From contig NZ_JBBHKA010000001.1 of the NCBI RefSeq assembly GCF_037572775.1, positions 2,666,001 to 2,730,000 of the forward strand: a stretch of 64,000 nt of DNA, in the 5' to 3' direction. A model generated the notes under the pieces. It was given only the letters and a program-made list of their open reading frames with translations. It made no database searches and was not told the DNA's origin. The position numbers and the translations under genes are program-made. The stretch is from Ramlibacter sp. PS4R-6 (GTDB lineage Bacteria; Pseudomonadota; Gammaproteobacteria; Burkholderiales; Burkholderiaceae_C). Positions 53,643-62,476 of the stretch are shown one piece after another. Positions within the stretch are counted from its first letter, which is position 1. Each line of letters begins with the position of its first letter.

Positions 53643-54008
53643 TTACTCGTCGATCTTGGAACGGGAGGCGACGGCGCGCGCGATCAGCGCGTTCATGTCG
53701 GCGGCCCGCTCGGTCGTGCGGTCGAAGTTGAAGTGCAGCGTCGGCACGGTGTGGATGTGCAGGCGCTTGAAGAGGCCGTTGCGCAGGAAGCCGGCGGCGT
53801 GGTTCAGCGCCTCCTCGCACTCGTGCGGGTCGCCCACGAGCACGCTGAAGAAGACCTTCGCGTGCGCGTAGTCGGGCGTGACCTCCACCGAATTGATCGT
53901 GACCATGCCCAGGCGGGGATCCTTCACCTCGCGGATGAGCTCCGCCAGGTCGCGCTGGATCTGGTCCGCGACCTGGAAAGCTCGGTTGGGCTTGGCCTGC
54001 TTCTTCAT
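53643..54008 (-). CDS. rbfA: 30S ribosome-binding factor A
   Basis: RbfA is a KH-fold protein needed for late 16S rRNA maturation and cold growth. The 121-residue chain contains [47 protein letters not shown] and [29 protein letters not shown], the complete family pattern. It lies three bases after infB. Confidence 0.96.
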   Translation of the reverse strand: MKKQAKPNRAFQVADQIQRDLAELIREVKDPRLGMVTINSVEVTPDYAHAKVFFSVLVGDPHECEEALNHAAGFLRNGLFKRLHIHTVPTLHFNFDRTTERAADMNALIARAVASRSKIDE

Positions 54009-54011
54009 GGC

Positions 54012-56864
54012 TTACAGCGTACGGGCGACTTCCTTGACTTCGAAGAACTCGAGCTGGTCGCCTTCCTTGATGTCGTTGTAGCCCTTGAGCTTGATGCCGC
54101 ACTCGAAGCCTTCCTTGACCTCGCGCACGTCGTCCTTCAGGCGCTTGAGCGACTCGATCTCGCCGGTGTAGATCACCACGTTGTCGCGCAGCAGGCGGAA
54201 GTGCGAGCTGCGGGTGACCATGCCCGACGTGACCATGCAGCCGGCCACCGTGCCGATCTTGGACGCCACGAACACCGTGCGGATCTCGGCGGAGCCGATG
54301 ACTTCCTCGCGTTTCTCGGGTGCCAGCATCCCCGACATCGCGGCCTTCAGCTCGTCGACGGCGTCGTAGATGATGTTGTAATAGCGGATGTCGATGCCGT
54401 TGTTCTCGGCCAGCTTGCGCGCACCGGCATCGGCGCGCACGTTGAAGCCGATCACGATCGCCTTCGAGGCGATGGCCAGGTTGATGTCCGACTCGGAGAT
54501 GGCGCCGACGGCCGCGTACACGAGCTGGACCTTGACCTCCTCGGTCGAGAGCTTCAGCAGCGACTGCGACAGCGCTTCCTGCGAGCCCTGCACGTCCGAC
54601 TTGACGATGATGGGCACCACCTTCACCTCGCCGGCGGTCATGTCCGTGAACATGTTCTCCAGCTTGGCGGCCTGCTGCTTGGCCAGCTTCGTGTTGCGGA
54701 ACTTGCCGGCGCGGTAGGTCGCGATCTCGCGCGCACGGCGCTCGTCGGTCAGCACCATGAACTCGTCGCCGGCTTGCGGCACCTCGGTCAGGCCCTGGAT
54801 CTCCACGGGCATCGACGGGCCGGCATCCTTGATGGCCTTGCCGTCTTCGTCGAGCATGGCGCGCACGCGGCCGTACGTCTGGCCCGCGAGCACCACGTCG
54901 CCGATCTTCAGCGTGCCGGATTGCACCAGCACGGTGGCGACCGGGCCGCGGCCCTTGTCCAGCTGCGCCTCGACCACGAGGCCCTTGGCCATCGTGTCGA
55001 CGGGCGCCTTCAGCTCCAGCACTTCGGCCTGCAGCAGCACCTGCTCGAGCAGTTCCTCGACGCCCTGGCCCGTGAGGGCGGAGACGTTGACGAACGGCGA
55101 ATCCCCGCCGTAGTCCTCGGGCACGACTTCCTCGCCCACGAGTTCCTGCTTGACGCGGTCGGGGTTGGCGCCCGGCTTGTCGATCTTGTTCACCGCGACC
55201 ACGATCGGGACGCCCGCCGCCTTGGCGTGCTTCACGGCTTCCTTGGTCTGCGGCATGACGCCGTCGTCGGCCGCGACCACCAGGATCACGATGTCCGTGG
55301 CCTGCGCACCGCGTGCGCGCATCGCCGTGAAAGCCTCGTGGCCCGGCGTGTCGAGGAACGTGATCGAGCCGCGCGGCGTATCGACGTGGTAGGCGCCGAT
55401 GTGCTGCGTGATGCCGCCGGCTTCGCCCGCCGCGACTTTGGTGCGGCGGATGTAGTCCAGCAGCGAGGTCTTGCCGTGGTCGACGTGGCCCATGACGGTG
55501 ACGACGGGAGCGCGCGGCTTCGCCTCGGCTTCCGTGCTCACGTCTTCCTGCGTGAAGGCTTCGGGGTCGTCCAGCGCCGCGGGCAGGGCCTTGTGGCCCA
55601 TTTCCTCGACCAGGATCATGGCCGTGTCCTGGTCCAGCGGCTGGTTGATGGTGACCATCTGGCCCAGCTTCATCAGCTGCTTGATCACCTCGGACGCCTT
55701 GACCGACATCTTGTGCGCGAGCTCGGCGACGGTGATCGTCTCCGGCACGTGCACCTCGATCACGCGCTGCTCGACCGGCGCGGCTTGCGCCTGGTCGTCG
55801 CGGTGGTCGCCGCGGTCGCCACGGCGGCCGCGCGGGCCGCCGCGCCACGAATTGCGGCCCACGCCGCCGGTGGCATCGCCACGCGTGGGGATGGCCTTCT
55901 TCTTGGACGGGTCACTGGCCCAGCTCGACGAGAGCTTGGCCGACTTGACTTCCTTGTTCGCGCCCGGCGCCGCCGGCGCCGGCGCCTGCGTGCCGGGACG
56001 GGTCACCGTAGGCTTGTGCAGCGTGCCCTTGGCGGCCGGCTTGGCATCGCCCGGCTTCGCGGCGGGCTTGGCCTCCTCGGGCTTCTTCGCCACCAGCACC
56101 TTCTTCGGCGTGGACATCATCGAGCGGATGGCGGCGGCTTCGGCTTCGGCCTTCTTGCGGCGGTCGGCCAGGTCGGTCATGCGCGCCGCTTCTTCCTCGG
56201 CTCGTGCCTTGGACGCGGCGTCCGCCTTCGCGCGCGCCTCGGCATGCGCGGCAGCGCGGGCGGCCTGCGCTTCCCCCGCTTCCTTGGTAGCGGTGGCCTG
56301 GTCCGACTGCACCTTCTCCCTTTTCGCGTCCTCGCTCGCGGCGTGCGCCACGGCACGCTCCTCGGCTTCGCGCTCGCGCCTTTCCGTTTCCTCGCGCAGG
56401 CGGCGCTTTTCCGCCAGGTCTTCTTCCTGGCGGCGGATCAGCTCGGCCTGGCGGCGCGCTTCTTCCTCGCGGCGGGCCAGCTCGGCCTCGTCCACGCGCG
56501 GCGCGGAGGGCTGCGGGGCTTCCTGCTCGGGCGCTTCGATGACGGCGGTGTCGCCGCCTTCCTCGCGCTTGACGAAGGTGCGCTTCTTGCGCACTTCCAC
56601 CTGGATGGTGCGGGCCTTGCCGCTGGCGTCGGCCTGCTTGATCTCGCTGGTCGACTTCTTGGTCAGCGTGATCTTCTTGCGCTCGGGCGCGGCGGCGGTG
56701 CCGTGCGCGGCCTTCAGGTAGCCGAGCAGCTTCTGCTTGTCGGTTTCCGACAGCGAATCGGACGCGGCCGACTTGGCCACGCCCGCGCTCTTCAGCTGCT
56801 CGAGCAGGGTGTCGGGAGATTTCTTGAGTTCTGCGGCGAACTCGGCGACGGTGGTACTGGACAT
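54012..56864 (-). CDS. infB: Translation initiation factor IF-2
   Basis: IF-2 places initiator tRNA on the 30S subunit. The protein has 950 residues. The N-terminal domain ([24 protein letters not shown]) is followed by a long charged, low-complexity region rich in Ala, Glu, Arg and Lys (about 120-350), then the G domain near residue 455 ([35 protein letters not shown]) and the C-terminal tRNA-binding domains. The start follows GGAGGCAAACGAACAC. Internal in-frame starts could give a shorter isoform, as in Escherichia coli, but this is not evident. Confidence 0.97.
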   Translation of the reverse strand: MSSTTVAEFAAELKKSPDTLLEQLKSAGVAKSAASDSLSETDKQKLLGYLKAAHGTAAAPERKKITLTKKSTSEIKQADASGKARTIQVEVRKKRTFVKREEGGDTAVIEAPEQEAPQPSAPRVDEAELARREEEARRQAELIRRQEEDLAEKRRLREETERREREAEERAVAHAASEDAKREKVQSDQATATKEAGEAQAARAAAHAEARAKADAASKARAEEEAARMTDLADRRKKAEAEAAAIRSMMSTPKKVLVAKKPEEAKPAAKPGDAKPAAKGTLHKPTVTRPGTQAPAPAAPGANKEVKSAKLSSSWASDPSKKKAIPTRGDATGGVGRNSWRGGPRGRRGDRGDHRDDQAQAAPVEQRVIEVHVPETITVAELAHKMSVKASEVIKQLMKLGQMVTINQPLDQDTAMILVEEMGHKALPAALDDPEAFTQEDVSTEAEAKPRAPVVTVMGHVDHGKTSLLDYIRRTKVAAGEAGGITQHIGAYHVDTPRGSITFLDTPGHEAFTAMRARGAQATDIVILVVAADDGVMPQTKEAVKHAKAAGVPIVVAVNKIDKPGANPDRVKQELVGEEVVPEDYGGDSPFVNVSALTGQGVEELLEQVLLQAEVLELKAPVDTMAKGLVVEAQLDKGRGPVATVLVQSGTLKIGDVVLAGQTYGRVRAMLDEDGKAIKDAGPSMPVEIQGLTEVPQAGDEFMVLTDERRAREIATYRAGKFRNTKLAKQQAAKLENMFTDMTAGEVKVVPIIVKSDVQGSQEALSQSLLKLSTEEVKVQLVYAAVGAISESDINLAIASKAIVIGFNVRADAGARKLAENNGIDIRYYNIIYDAVDELKAAMSGMLAPEKREEVIGSAEIRTVFVASKIGTVAGCMVTSGMVTRSSHFRLLRDNVVIYTGEIESLKRLKDDVREVKEGFECGIKLKGYNDIKEGDQLEFFEVKEVARTL

Positions 56865-56882
56865 GTGTTCGTTTGCCTCCCG

Positions 56883-58382
56883 TTATTCATGGGTCGCCGC
56901 CGCCGCACCGGTGAACCAGTGCTCGCGCGCCTTCATGATCAGGGCCTTGGCCTCGTCCTCGGACTGGGCGGTGATTTCGGTGAGCTCGTCGACGGCCAGG
57001 TCGGCCAGGTCGTCGCGGGTGTGCACGCCGTTCTCGGCGAGCTTGGCAATCAGTTGCGGGTTGAGGCCCTCGAGGTCGCGCAGGTCCTGCGAGACTTCCT
57101 CGACGCTCTCCTCGCGGGCGATCTCCATCGTGAGGAGCGCGTCCTTGGCGCGGGCACGGAGTTCGTTCACCGTGTCCTCGTCGAAGGCCTCGATCTCCAG
57201 CATTTCCTGGATCGGCACGTAGGCCACTTCTTCCAGGCTGGTGAAGCCTTCGGAGATCAGGATGTCGGCGATTTCCTCGTCCACGTCCAGCTTTTCCATG
57301 AAGAGCTGGCGGATGCCCGAGGACTCCTCGGCCTGCTTCTGCGCCGATTCGTTCGCGTCCATGATGTTGATCTTCCAGCCCGTGAGCTCGGACGCGAGCC
57401 GCACGTTCTGGCCGCCGCGGCCGATGGCGATGGCGAGGTTCTCCTCGTCGACCACCACGTCCATGGCGTGCTTCTCCTCGTCGACGACGATGGAGGTGAC
57501 GTTCGCGGGCGCCAGCGCGCCGATCACGAATTGCGCCGGGTCGTCCGACCACAGCACGATGTCGACGCGCTCGCCGGCGAGTTCGTTGGTCACGGCGTTC
57601 ACGCGCGAGCCGCGCACGCCGACACAGGTGCCGATGGGATCGACGCGCTTGTCGTGCGAGACCACGGCGATCTTGGCGCGCGAACCCGGGTCGCGGGCGC
57701 AGCTCTTGATCTCCAGCAGGCCCTGCTCGATCTCGGGCACTTCCTGGCGGAACAGCTCGATCATGAACTCGGGCGCCGCGCGCGACAGGATGATGGGCGC
57801 GCCGCGCAGCGTCAGGTCCACCTCCATGATCATGGCGCGGACGCGGTCGCCGTTGCGCAGGTTCTCCTTGGGGATCATCTCGCTGCGGCGCAGGCGCCCT
57901 TCGACGCGGCCCGACTCGACGATGATGTCGCCCTTGTCCATGCGCTTGACGGTGCCCACGAAGATCTTGTCGCCGCGCGACATGAAGTCGTTCAGCAGCA
58001 TCTCGCGCTCGGCGTCGCGGATCTTCTGCAGGATCACCTGCTTGGCGGCCATGGCGCCGATGCGGCCGATCGGCACGGATTCCACCGGCTCCTCGATGTA
58101 GTCGCCCGGCTCGACGTCCTCGACGCGCTCCTTGGCGTCCATCAGCATCTCTTCGGCGTCGGGGTTCTGCAGGCCCTGCTCGTCGGGCACCACCAGCCAG
58201 CGGCGGAAGGTCTCGTAGGCGCCGCTGTCGCGGTCGATCGCCACGCGGATGTCGACGTCGCCTTCGTACAGCTTCTTGGTGGCCTGCGCCAGGGCGGACT
58301 CCACCGCGCCGAACACGACATCGCGCTCGACGTTCTTCTCGCGCGAAATGGCTTCCACCAGCATCAACAGTTCGCGGTTCAT
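56883..58382 (-). CDS. nusA: Transcription termination/antitermination factor NusA
   Basis: NusA binds RNA polymerase and modulates pausing, termination and antitermination. It has 499 residues: N-terminal polymerase-binding domain ([28 protein letters not shown]), S1 domain (about 135-200), two KH domains ([44 protein letters not shown]) and C-terminal acidic repeats with helix-hairpin-helix character. It starts behind GCAAGGAGAGCAGTGAC, one base from rimP. The leader of this operon contains an attenuator-like terminator that NusA could act on. Confidence 0.97.
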   Translation of the reverse strand: MNRELLMLVEAISREKNVERDVVFGAVESALAQATKKLYEGDVDIRVAIDRDSGAYETFRRWLVVPDEQGLQNPDAEEMLMDAKERVEDVEPGDYIEEPVESVPIGRIGAMAAKQVILQKIRDAEREMLLNDFMSRGDKIFVGTVKRMDKGDIIVESGRVEGRLRRSEMIPKENLRNGDRVRAMIMEVDLTLRGAPIILSRAAPEFMIELFRQEVPEIEQGLLEIKSCARDPGSRAKIAVVSHDKRVDPIGTCVGVRGSRVNAVTNELAGERVDIVLWSDDPAQFVIGALAPANVTSIVVDEEKHAMDVVVDEENLAIAIGRGGQNVRLASELTGWKINIMDANESAQKQAEESSGIRQLFMEKLDVDEEIADILISEGFTSLEEVAYVPIQEMLEIEAFDEDTVNELRARAKDALLTMEIAREESVEEVSQDLRDLEGLNPQLIAKLAENGVHTRDDLADLAVDELTEITAQSEDEAKALIMKAREHWFTGAAAATHE

Positions 58383-58383
58383 G

Positions 58384-58953
58384 TCACTGCTCTCCTTGCG
58401 CTCGGGACTTTCGGCCCTTGAAATCCACTATCGACGCCAGACGCGCTTCCCTGAGCTCGTCCAGCGAAAAACCCAATGCCTGCAACGGGGCAGGCTGCTT
58501 CTTCTTGCTCACGCGGCGCCCCGGCTTTTCTTCCGGCGCATCGCTCCACACCACTTGCCAGCGGTCGCCGGCTTTTTCCAGCGTGCCGCGGAATTTCTTG
58601 CGGTTCGCCGCCACCTGGCCGGCGCCCGCCTCGCCCATGGGCTGCTTCAGCGTGATGTCGACCACCTCGCCGGCGAAGCGCTCGAAGTCGCTTTCGTTCC
58701 TGAGCGGGCGGTCGATGCCCGGCGACGAAACTTCCAGGCGCTTGTAGTCGACGGCCTCGACTTCCAGCGCGTACTGCAGCTGGCGGCTGACCTTCTCGCA
58801 GTCCTCAACGTTCACGGACTGTTCGCCGGCGCCCCGCCCCTTCCAGGGCATGTCGATCGTGACGCGCAGCAGGCCCCCGGCGGATCGCTCCACCTCCACG
58901 AGGTCGTAACCGAGCCCGGTCACGGCCTGCTCGACGACATCCTGCAGCGCCAA
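58384..58953 (-). CDS. rimP: Ribosome maturation factor RimP
   Basis: RimP is needed for 30S subunit maturation and heads the nusA-infB operon. It has 189 residues; no ATG fits, and TTG 58953 begins the usual betaproteobacterial N-terminus ([26 protein letters not shown]). The signature [31 protein letters not shown] follows. An insert after [10 protein letters not shown], rich in basic residues and proline, precedes the conserved end [18 protein letters not shown]. The rare start codon should make its translation weak. Confidence 0.94.
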   Translation of the reverse strand: MALQDVVEQAVTGLGYDLVEVERSAGGLLRVTIDMPWKGRGAGEQSVNVEDCEKVSRQLQYALEVEAVDYKRLEVSSPGIDRPLRNESDFERFAGEVVDITLKQPMGEAGAGQVAANRKKFRGTLEKAGDRWQVVWSDAPEEKPGRRVSKKKQPAPLQALGFSLDELREARLASIVDFKGRKSRAQGEQ

Positions 58954-58990
58954 CGCTTGTCCACACCCTTCGCAAAAACCGATCGACCAT

Positions 58991-59017
58991 AAAAAACGGG
59001 CGGTAGGTTCCGCCCGT
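58991..59017 (-). terminator. Attenuator-type terminator in the rimP-nusA-infB leader
   Basis: On the minus strand an 8-bp stem ACGGGCGG/CCGCCCGT (59017-59010 with 59003-58996) with a 6-base loop is followed by six T residues. It lies between a good promoter (59040-59068) and the rimP start (58953), with no gene for it to terminate, so it probably acts as an attenuator. Flanking CGACC and GGTCG could form a competing or enclosing stem. Confidence 0.7.
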
Positions 59018-59039
59018 CTGTCTAGGTCGTGAGGCCGGT

Positions 59040-59068
59040 ATTGTAACCCGCAAACCCTTGATTTGCAA
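59040..59068 (-). promoter_or_regulatory. Sigma-70 promoter of the rimP operon
   Basis: On the minus strand the -35 box TTGCAA (59068-59063) and the -10 box TACAAT (59045-59040) are separated by exactly 17 bases. Transcription should begin near 59033, about 16 bases ahead of the attenuator hairpin. Confidence 0.7.
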
Positions 59069-59142
59069 CGGCTTGGAGGCCAAACGCCCCGAATGCGGCC
59101 CTTAGAATCCCAGCAAAGTTTTACTACTCAGCCAGGCCTTCC

Positions 59143-59937
59143 ATGGGTTTCCTTTCGGGCAAGAAGTTCCTCGTCACCGGCGTGCTGTCCAACCGGTCCA
59201 TCGCCTACGGCATCGCCAAGTGCTGCCACGCCCAAGGGGCCGAACTCGCGTTCAGCTACGTGGGCGACCGGTTCAAGGACCGCATCACGGAATTCGCCGC
59301 CGACTTCGGCTCGAAACTGGTCTTCGACTGCGACGTGGGCGATGACGCCCAGATCGACCAGCTCTTCAAGGACCTGTCGGCCACCTGGCCCAAATTCGAC
59401 GGGTTCGTGCACAGCATCGGATTCGCTCCGCGCGAAGCCATCGCCGGCAACTTCCTCGACGGGCTGACCCGCGAGAACTTCCGCATCGCGCACGACATCA
59501 GCGCCTACAGCTTCCCGGCCATGGCCAAGGCCGCGCTGCCTTACCTCAACGACAAATCGGCACTGCTGACCTTGACCTACCTGGGCGCCCTGCGGGCCGT
59601 GCCCAACTACAACACCATGGGCCTGGCCAAGGCGTCGCTGGAGGCTTCGGTGCGCTACCTGGCCGAAGCGGTGGGCAAGCTGCCCGATGGCCGCTCCATC
59701 CGCGTCAACGGCATCAGCGCCGGCCCGATCAAGACCCTGGCCGCGAGCGGCATCAAGGATTTCTCCAAGCTCCTGGGCGTGGTGGCGGGCGTCGCGCCGT
59801 TGCGCCGCAACGTGACCATCGAGGATGTGGGGAACGTGGCCGCCTTCCTGCTGAGCGACCTGGCCGCCGGGGTGACCTCGGAGATCACCTACGTCGACGG
59901 CGGCTTCAGCCACGGGGCCGTGGCGCTGGGCGACTAG
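59143..59937 (+). CDS. fabI: Enoyl-ACP reductase (NADH)
   Basis: FabI reduces enoyl-ACP in the last step of fatty-acid elongation and is the target of triclosan. It has 264 residues. The cofactor motif [15 protein letters not shown] is at residue 11, and the catalytic pair is Y156 and K163 in the Y-x6-K arrangement (YNTMGLAK). The end [11 protein letters not shown] is typical. A possible -10 (TAGAAT, 59103-59108) lies 35 bases upstream; the gene is divergent from rimP. Confidence 0.96.
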   Translation: MGFLSGKKFLVTGVLSNRSIAYGIAKCCHAQGAELAFSYVGDRFKDRITEFAADFGSKLVFDCDVGDDAQIDQLFKDLSATWPKFDGFVHSIGFAPREAIAGNFLDGLTRENFRIAHDISAYSFPAMAKAALPYLNDKSALLTLTYLGALRAVPNYNTMGLAKASLEASVRYLAEAVGKLPDGRSIRVNGISAGPIKTLAASGIKDFSKLLGVVAGVAPLRRNVTIEDVGNVAAFLLSDLAAGVTSEITYVDGGFSHGAVALGD

Positions 59938-59940
59938 GCC

Positions 59941-59995
59941 AAAAAACAGCCCACCTGTTCCACGCCCCCGGTCAGGACGCGCGGAACAGGTGGGC
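59941..59995 (-). terminator. Terminator overlapping the end of the LytTR regulator gene
   Basis: A perfect 13-bp inverted repeat (GCCCACCTGTTCC at 59949-59961 and its complement at 59983-59995) is followed on the minus strand by TTTTTT (59946-59941). The 21-base loop contains the stop codon of the regulator gene, so the last eight or so codons form one arm of the stem. The stem may also end fabI transcripts, though without a U tract on that strand. Confidence 0.8.
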
Positions 59996-60784
59996 GAAGC
60001 TGCGGCTGACCTCGAGCACCTCGGCGTGCTCGCGGATGTGGACACGCTGGCGACCGGTGTCGTCGCGCGTCACCGCCGCAATGGCTCCCAGGTTCACCAC
60101 CGCGCTGCGGTGGATCTGCCAGAACTGCTGCGGGTCCAATTGGGGCAGCAGTTCGCGGATCGGCGTGCGGATGAACGCCTCCTGGTCGCGGGTCTGCACC
60201 CGCGTGTACTTCTCGTCCGACTTGAAGAACAGCACGTCCTTCACGTCGATCAGTTTCGTGGTGCTGCCCGTCGTGGCCTGGATCCAGCGCAGCGGCTCGG
60301 ATGGCCGCGGCGTGATGCCCTGCTGCAGCTGCGACAGCTTGGCCAACAGCGAGTCCAGCGCCACTTCGTCGGTGGGCGGCGGCGGGACCGCGCGGCGGGC
60401 CAGGCGCGACTTCACGCGCTGCGCCGTCTGGACCAGGCGTTCGGGCTCCACCGGCTTGAGCAGGTAATCGAGCGCGCCGTGCTCGAAGGCGGAGACGGCG
60501 TATTCGTCGTACGCCGTCACGAAGACGATCTCGCCCTGCCAGCCGGGCAGCGCCAGGATCTCCCGCGCCGCCTCGATGCCCGTCATGCCGGGCATGCGGA
60601 TGTCGAGGAACATCACGTCGGGGCGCAGCTCGTCGGCCCTGGCGAGGGCCTCGTTGCCGTCGCGGGCCTCGCCGATGATCTGCAGGTCGGGCCAAGCCGC
60701 CTGCAGCCGGGTCTTGAGCTGCTCGCGCAGCAGGCGCTCGTCGTCGGCGATCACCGCCGTCAGGGGTTTGGCGGGGGCGTTCAT
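59972..60784 (-). CDS. LytTR-type response regulator
   Basis: This 270-residue regulator has an N-terminal receiver domain (phosphoacceptor D61 in VMFLDIRMPGMTG, conserved K110 in LLKPVEP) and a C-terminal LytTR DNA-binding domain (about 165-268: FFKSDEKYTRVQTRDQEAFI, LDPQQFWQIHRSAVVNL). It resembles AlgR/LytR regulators, which bind tandem direct repeats. Its start overlaps the stop of the histidine kinase gene (ATGA), and a 20-bp-spaced repeat upstream of the operon is a likely target. Confidence 0.93.
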   Translation of the reverse strand: MNAPAKPLTAVIADDERLLREQLKTRLQAAWPDLQIIGEARDGNEALARADELRPDVMFLDIRMPGMTGIEAAREILALPGWQGEIVFVTAYDEYAVSAFEHGALDYLLKPVEPERLVQTAQRVKSRLARRAVPPPPTDEVALDSLLAKLSQLQQGITPRPSEPLRWIQATTGSTTKLIDVKDVLFFKSDEKYTRVQTRDQEAFIRTPIRELLPQLDPQQFWQIHRSAVVNLGAIAAVTRDDTGRQRVHIREHAEVLEVSRSFAHLFRAS

Positions 60785-62085
60785 GCCGGCGTCCCCCGCA
60801 GCCCGTCGATGTTGGCCACCGTCTCGGGACCCACCTGGTAGGGCACGACGATCTTCACGGTGGTGCCCTGCGTGTCGTCGGACACGATCATCAGGCGGCT
60901 CTTGCCGGGGAACATCATGGCCAGGCGCTCGCGGATATTCTGCAGGCCCAGGCCGGTGCCCGAGGTGGCGCTTTCGAGCCGCGTGGTGTCGGGGATGCCG
61001 ATGCCGGTGTCCCTGACCTCCACCCACAGCTGGCCGTTCTGGATGCGCGCGGCCACCGTCACCTTGCCGCCTTCGGGCTTGGGCTCGATGCCGTGCTTGA
61101 TGGCGTTCTCCACCAGCGACTGCAGCATCATGGGGGGGAATTCCGCGCTTTCGGCGCCTTCGGGCACGGCGAACTCGACGTCCAGCCGGTCCTCCATGCG
61201 CATCTTGAGCAGGTCGAGGAAGGACCGGATCAGGCGCAGTTCGCGGCCCAGCGTGGACGTCTCCTGGCGCATCTGGGGCAGCGCGCCGCGCAGGTAGACG
61301 ATCAGCGCTTTCTGCATCTGGCTGGCGCGCTTGGGGTCGGTCTCGATCAGGTAGTCGATGGCGCCGAGCGTGTTGAACAGGAAGTGCGGCTCGACCTGGG
61401 CCTGCAGCACCTGCAGGCGGGCCTGCACCAGCTGGCGCTCCATGGCCTCGTGCTCGGCGGACTGCTGCGCCGACTTCACCTTGGCGTCGGCCTGCGCGAC
61501 CTTGCGCACGACGATCTTCGACGCCACGAGGTAGGCGAACACGATGACCAGCAGCGCGGAGCCCACGTCGCCGATCAGGCCGCGGAAGGTGAAGATCTGC
61601 TTGCTGATGGTGCGGGGCGTGTCGTCGTCGTCGTCGGTGTCGACGTCGATGCCTTCGATGCGGATGCCCTTCTTGCCGGGCACGGGCGGGATGGGTGGCG
61701 CGGGCGGCTTCTCGGCGGCCTCTTCGTCCTCGTGTTCGGCCGAAGGCGCGGAAGCCGCGGAGGCCGCCGGGGTGGGCGTGGCGCGGCGGCGGACGATGGT
61801 GATGCCGCCGGGGCCGCCGATCTGCACGTCGACGTTGTTCTTTTCCTTGTTGCGCACCACCTTGACGGTGTCGTGGCGCAGGTGCAGCTGCTCGGAGATG
61901 ATGCCGCCCGCCGCGATGACGATGATGAACAGCAGCAGCAGCCGCCACCAGCTCATGGACGCGGCCCAGGTGCTGACCTGGGCGTTCGCGCGCAGCAGCC
62001 AGTCGACGTCCAGGCCGAAACGGCGCTGCGGGACGGGTTTCTTCTCGGGTTCCATGGCCGGATTATTCCCGTCCGTTCCCTTCAT
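60781..62085 (-). CDS. LytS-type sensor histidine kinase with acidic periplasmic loop
   Basis: This 434-residue kinase has two membrane helices (about 46-63 and 170-194). Between them lies a periplasmic region of roughly 105 residues with no recognisable domain: it is basic near the membrane, then Glu-, Pro- and Ala-rich (EKPPAPPIPPVPGKKG) and ends in an aspartate run (DVDTDDDDDTP). The kinase part has the phosphoacceptor H234 in VEPHFLFNTL and the ATP-binding NAIKHG, VRDTGIGIP and GTGLGLQNIRERL. The charge pattern could sense cations or cationic peptides. An in-frame ATG at 62055 is an alternative start. Confidence 0.9.
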   Translation of the reverse strand: MKGTDGNNPAMEPEKKPVPQRRFGLDVDWLLRANAQVSTWAASMSWWRLLLLFIIVIAAGGIISEQLHLRHDTVKVVRNKEKNNVDVQIGGPGGITIVRRRATPTPAASAASAPSAEHEDEEAAEKPPAPPIPPVPGKKGIRIEGIDVDTDDDDDTPRTISKQIFTFRGLIGDVGSALLVIVFAYLVASKIVVRKVAQADAKVKSAQQSAEHEAMERQLVQARLQVLQAQVEPHFLFNTLGAIDYLIETDPKRASQMQKALIVYLRGALPQMRQETSTLGRELRLIRSFLDLLKMRMEDRLDVEFAVPEGAESAEFPPMMLQSLVENAIKHGIEPKPEGGKVTVAARIQNGQLWVEVRDTGIGIPDTTRLESATSGTGLGLQNIRERLAMMFPGKSRLMIVSDDTQGTTVKIVVPYQVGPETVANIDGLRGTPA

Positions 62086-62088
62086 GGA

Positions 62089-62343
62089 TCACAGGGCCGC
62101 GGCGGCGCGGTGAACGGTGCTGGCGGCGACGGCGCTGGCGGCCTCGCGGCGCGCCACGATCTCCACCGTCGGCAGCTTCACGTAGATCGTGCCGCGGGAC
62201 ATGGCGGCCGAGCTTTCGTCGACGGCGCGGTGGCTTTCATGGCCGGCGGCGAAGCAGGCGGCGGTCACCAGGCCGGCCACGGCGAAGGCGGCGGCGAAGC
62301 GGGTGGCGGCGGAATTGAGCGGTTGGGGGCGGTTCGTGGTCAT
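62089..62343 (-). CDS. Small exported or membrane-anchored protein, 84 aa
   Basis: I do not recognise this protein. It starts at ATG 62343 behind a strong site (CCAGGAGAGACGAA). One hydrophobic stretch (FAAAFAVAGLVTAACFAAG, residues 17-35) acts as a signal or anchor, followed by about 48 polar residues (AMSRGTIYVKLPTVEIVARRE and an alanine-rich end). It is the first gene of the operon with the histidine kinase, three bases upstream, and could be a ligand, accessory sensor or output of that system. Confidence 0.68.
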   Translation of the reverse strand: MTTNRPQPLNSAATRFAAAFAVAGLVTAACFAAGHESHRAVDESSAAMSRGTIYVKLPTVEIVARREAASAVAASTVHRAAAAL

Positions 62344-62384
62344 TTCGTCTCTCCTGGAGGCCGTTGGGGCCCCGATGGAGATGG

Positions 62385-62449
62385 ACTGTAGGGACCGCCC
62401 CGCCCCGCCGCGAGCGGGATGCGACGAACTGCGGGAAAGTGCGACGAAC
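62385..62449 (-). promoter_or_regulatory. Direct-repeat operator and promoter of the LytTR operon
   Basis: Two identical copies of TGCGACGAAC (62420-62429 and 62440-62449) are exactly 20 bp apart, start to start. On the minus strand they lie just upstream of a -10 box (TACAGT, 62390-62385) that has no good -35 box. Tandem repeats about two helical turns apart, above a weak promoter, are the arrangement bound by LytTR-domain activators, so autoregulation is likely. Confidence 0.55.
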
Positions 62450-62476
62450 CGCCGGCTGGCGGGACGGGCGGGAGCC

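Noticed and set aside
53628..58421. A 1597-codon open frame on the plus strand across infB and nusA
   Set aside because: It lies exactly antisense to rbfA, infB, nusA and part of truB, has repetitive His/Arg/Leu/Gly composition and no domain; it is the usual high-GC antisense shadow.
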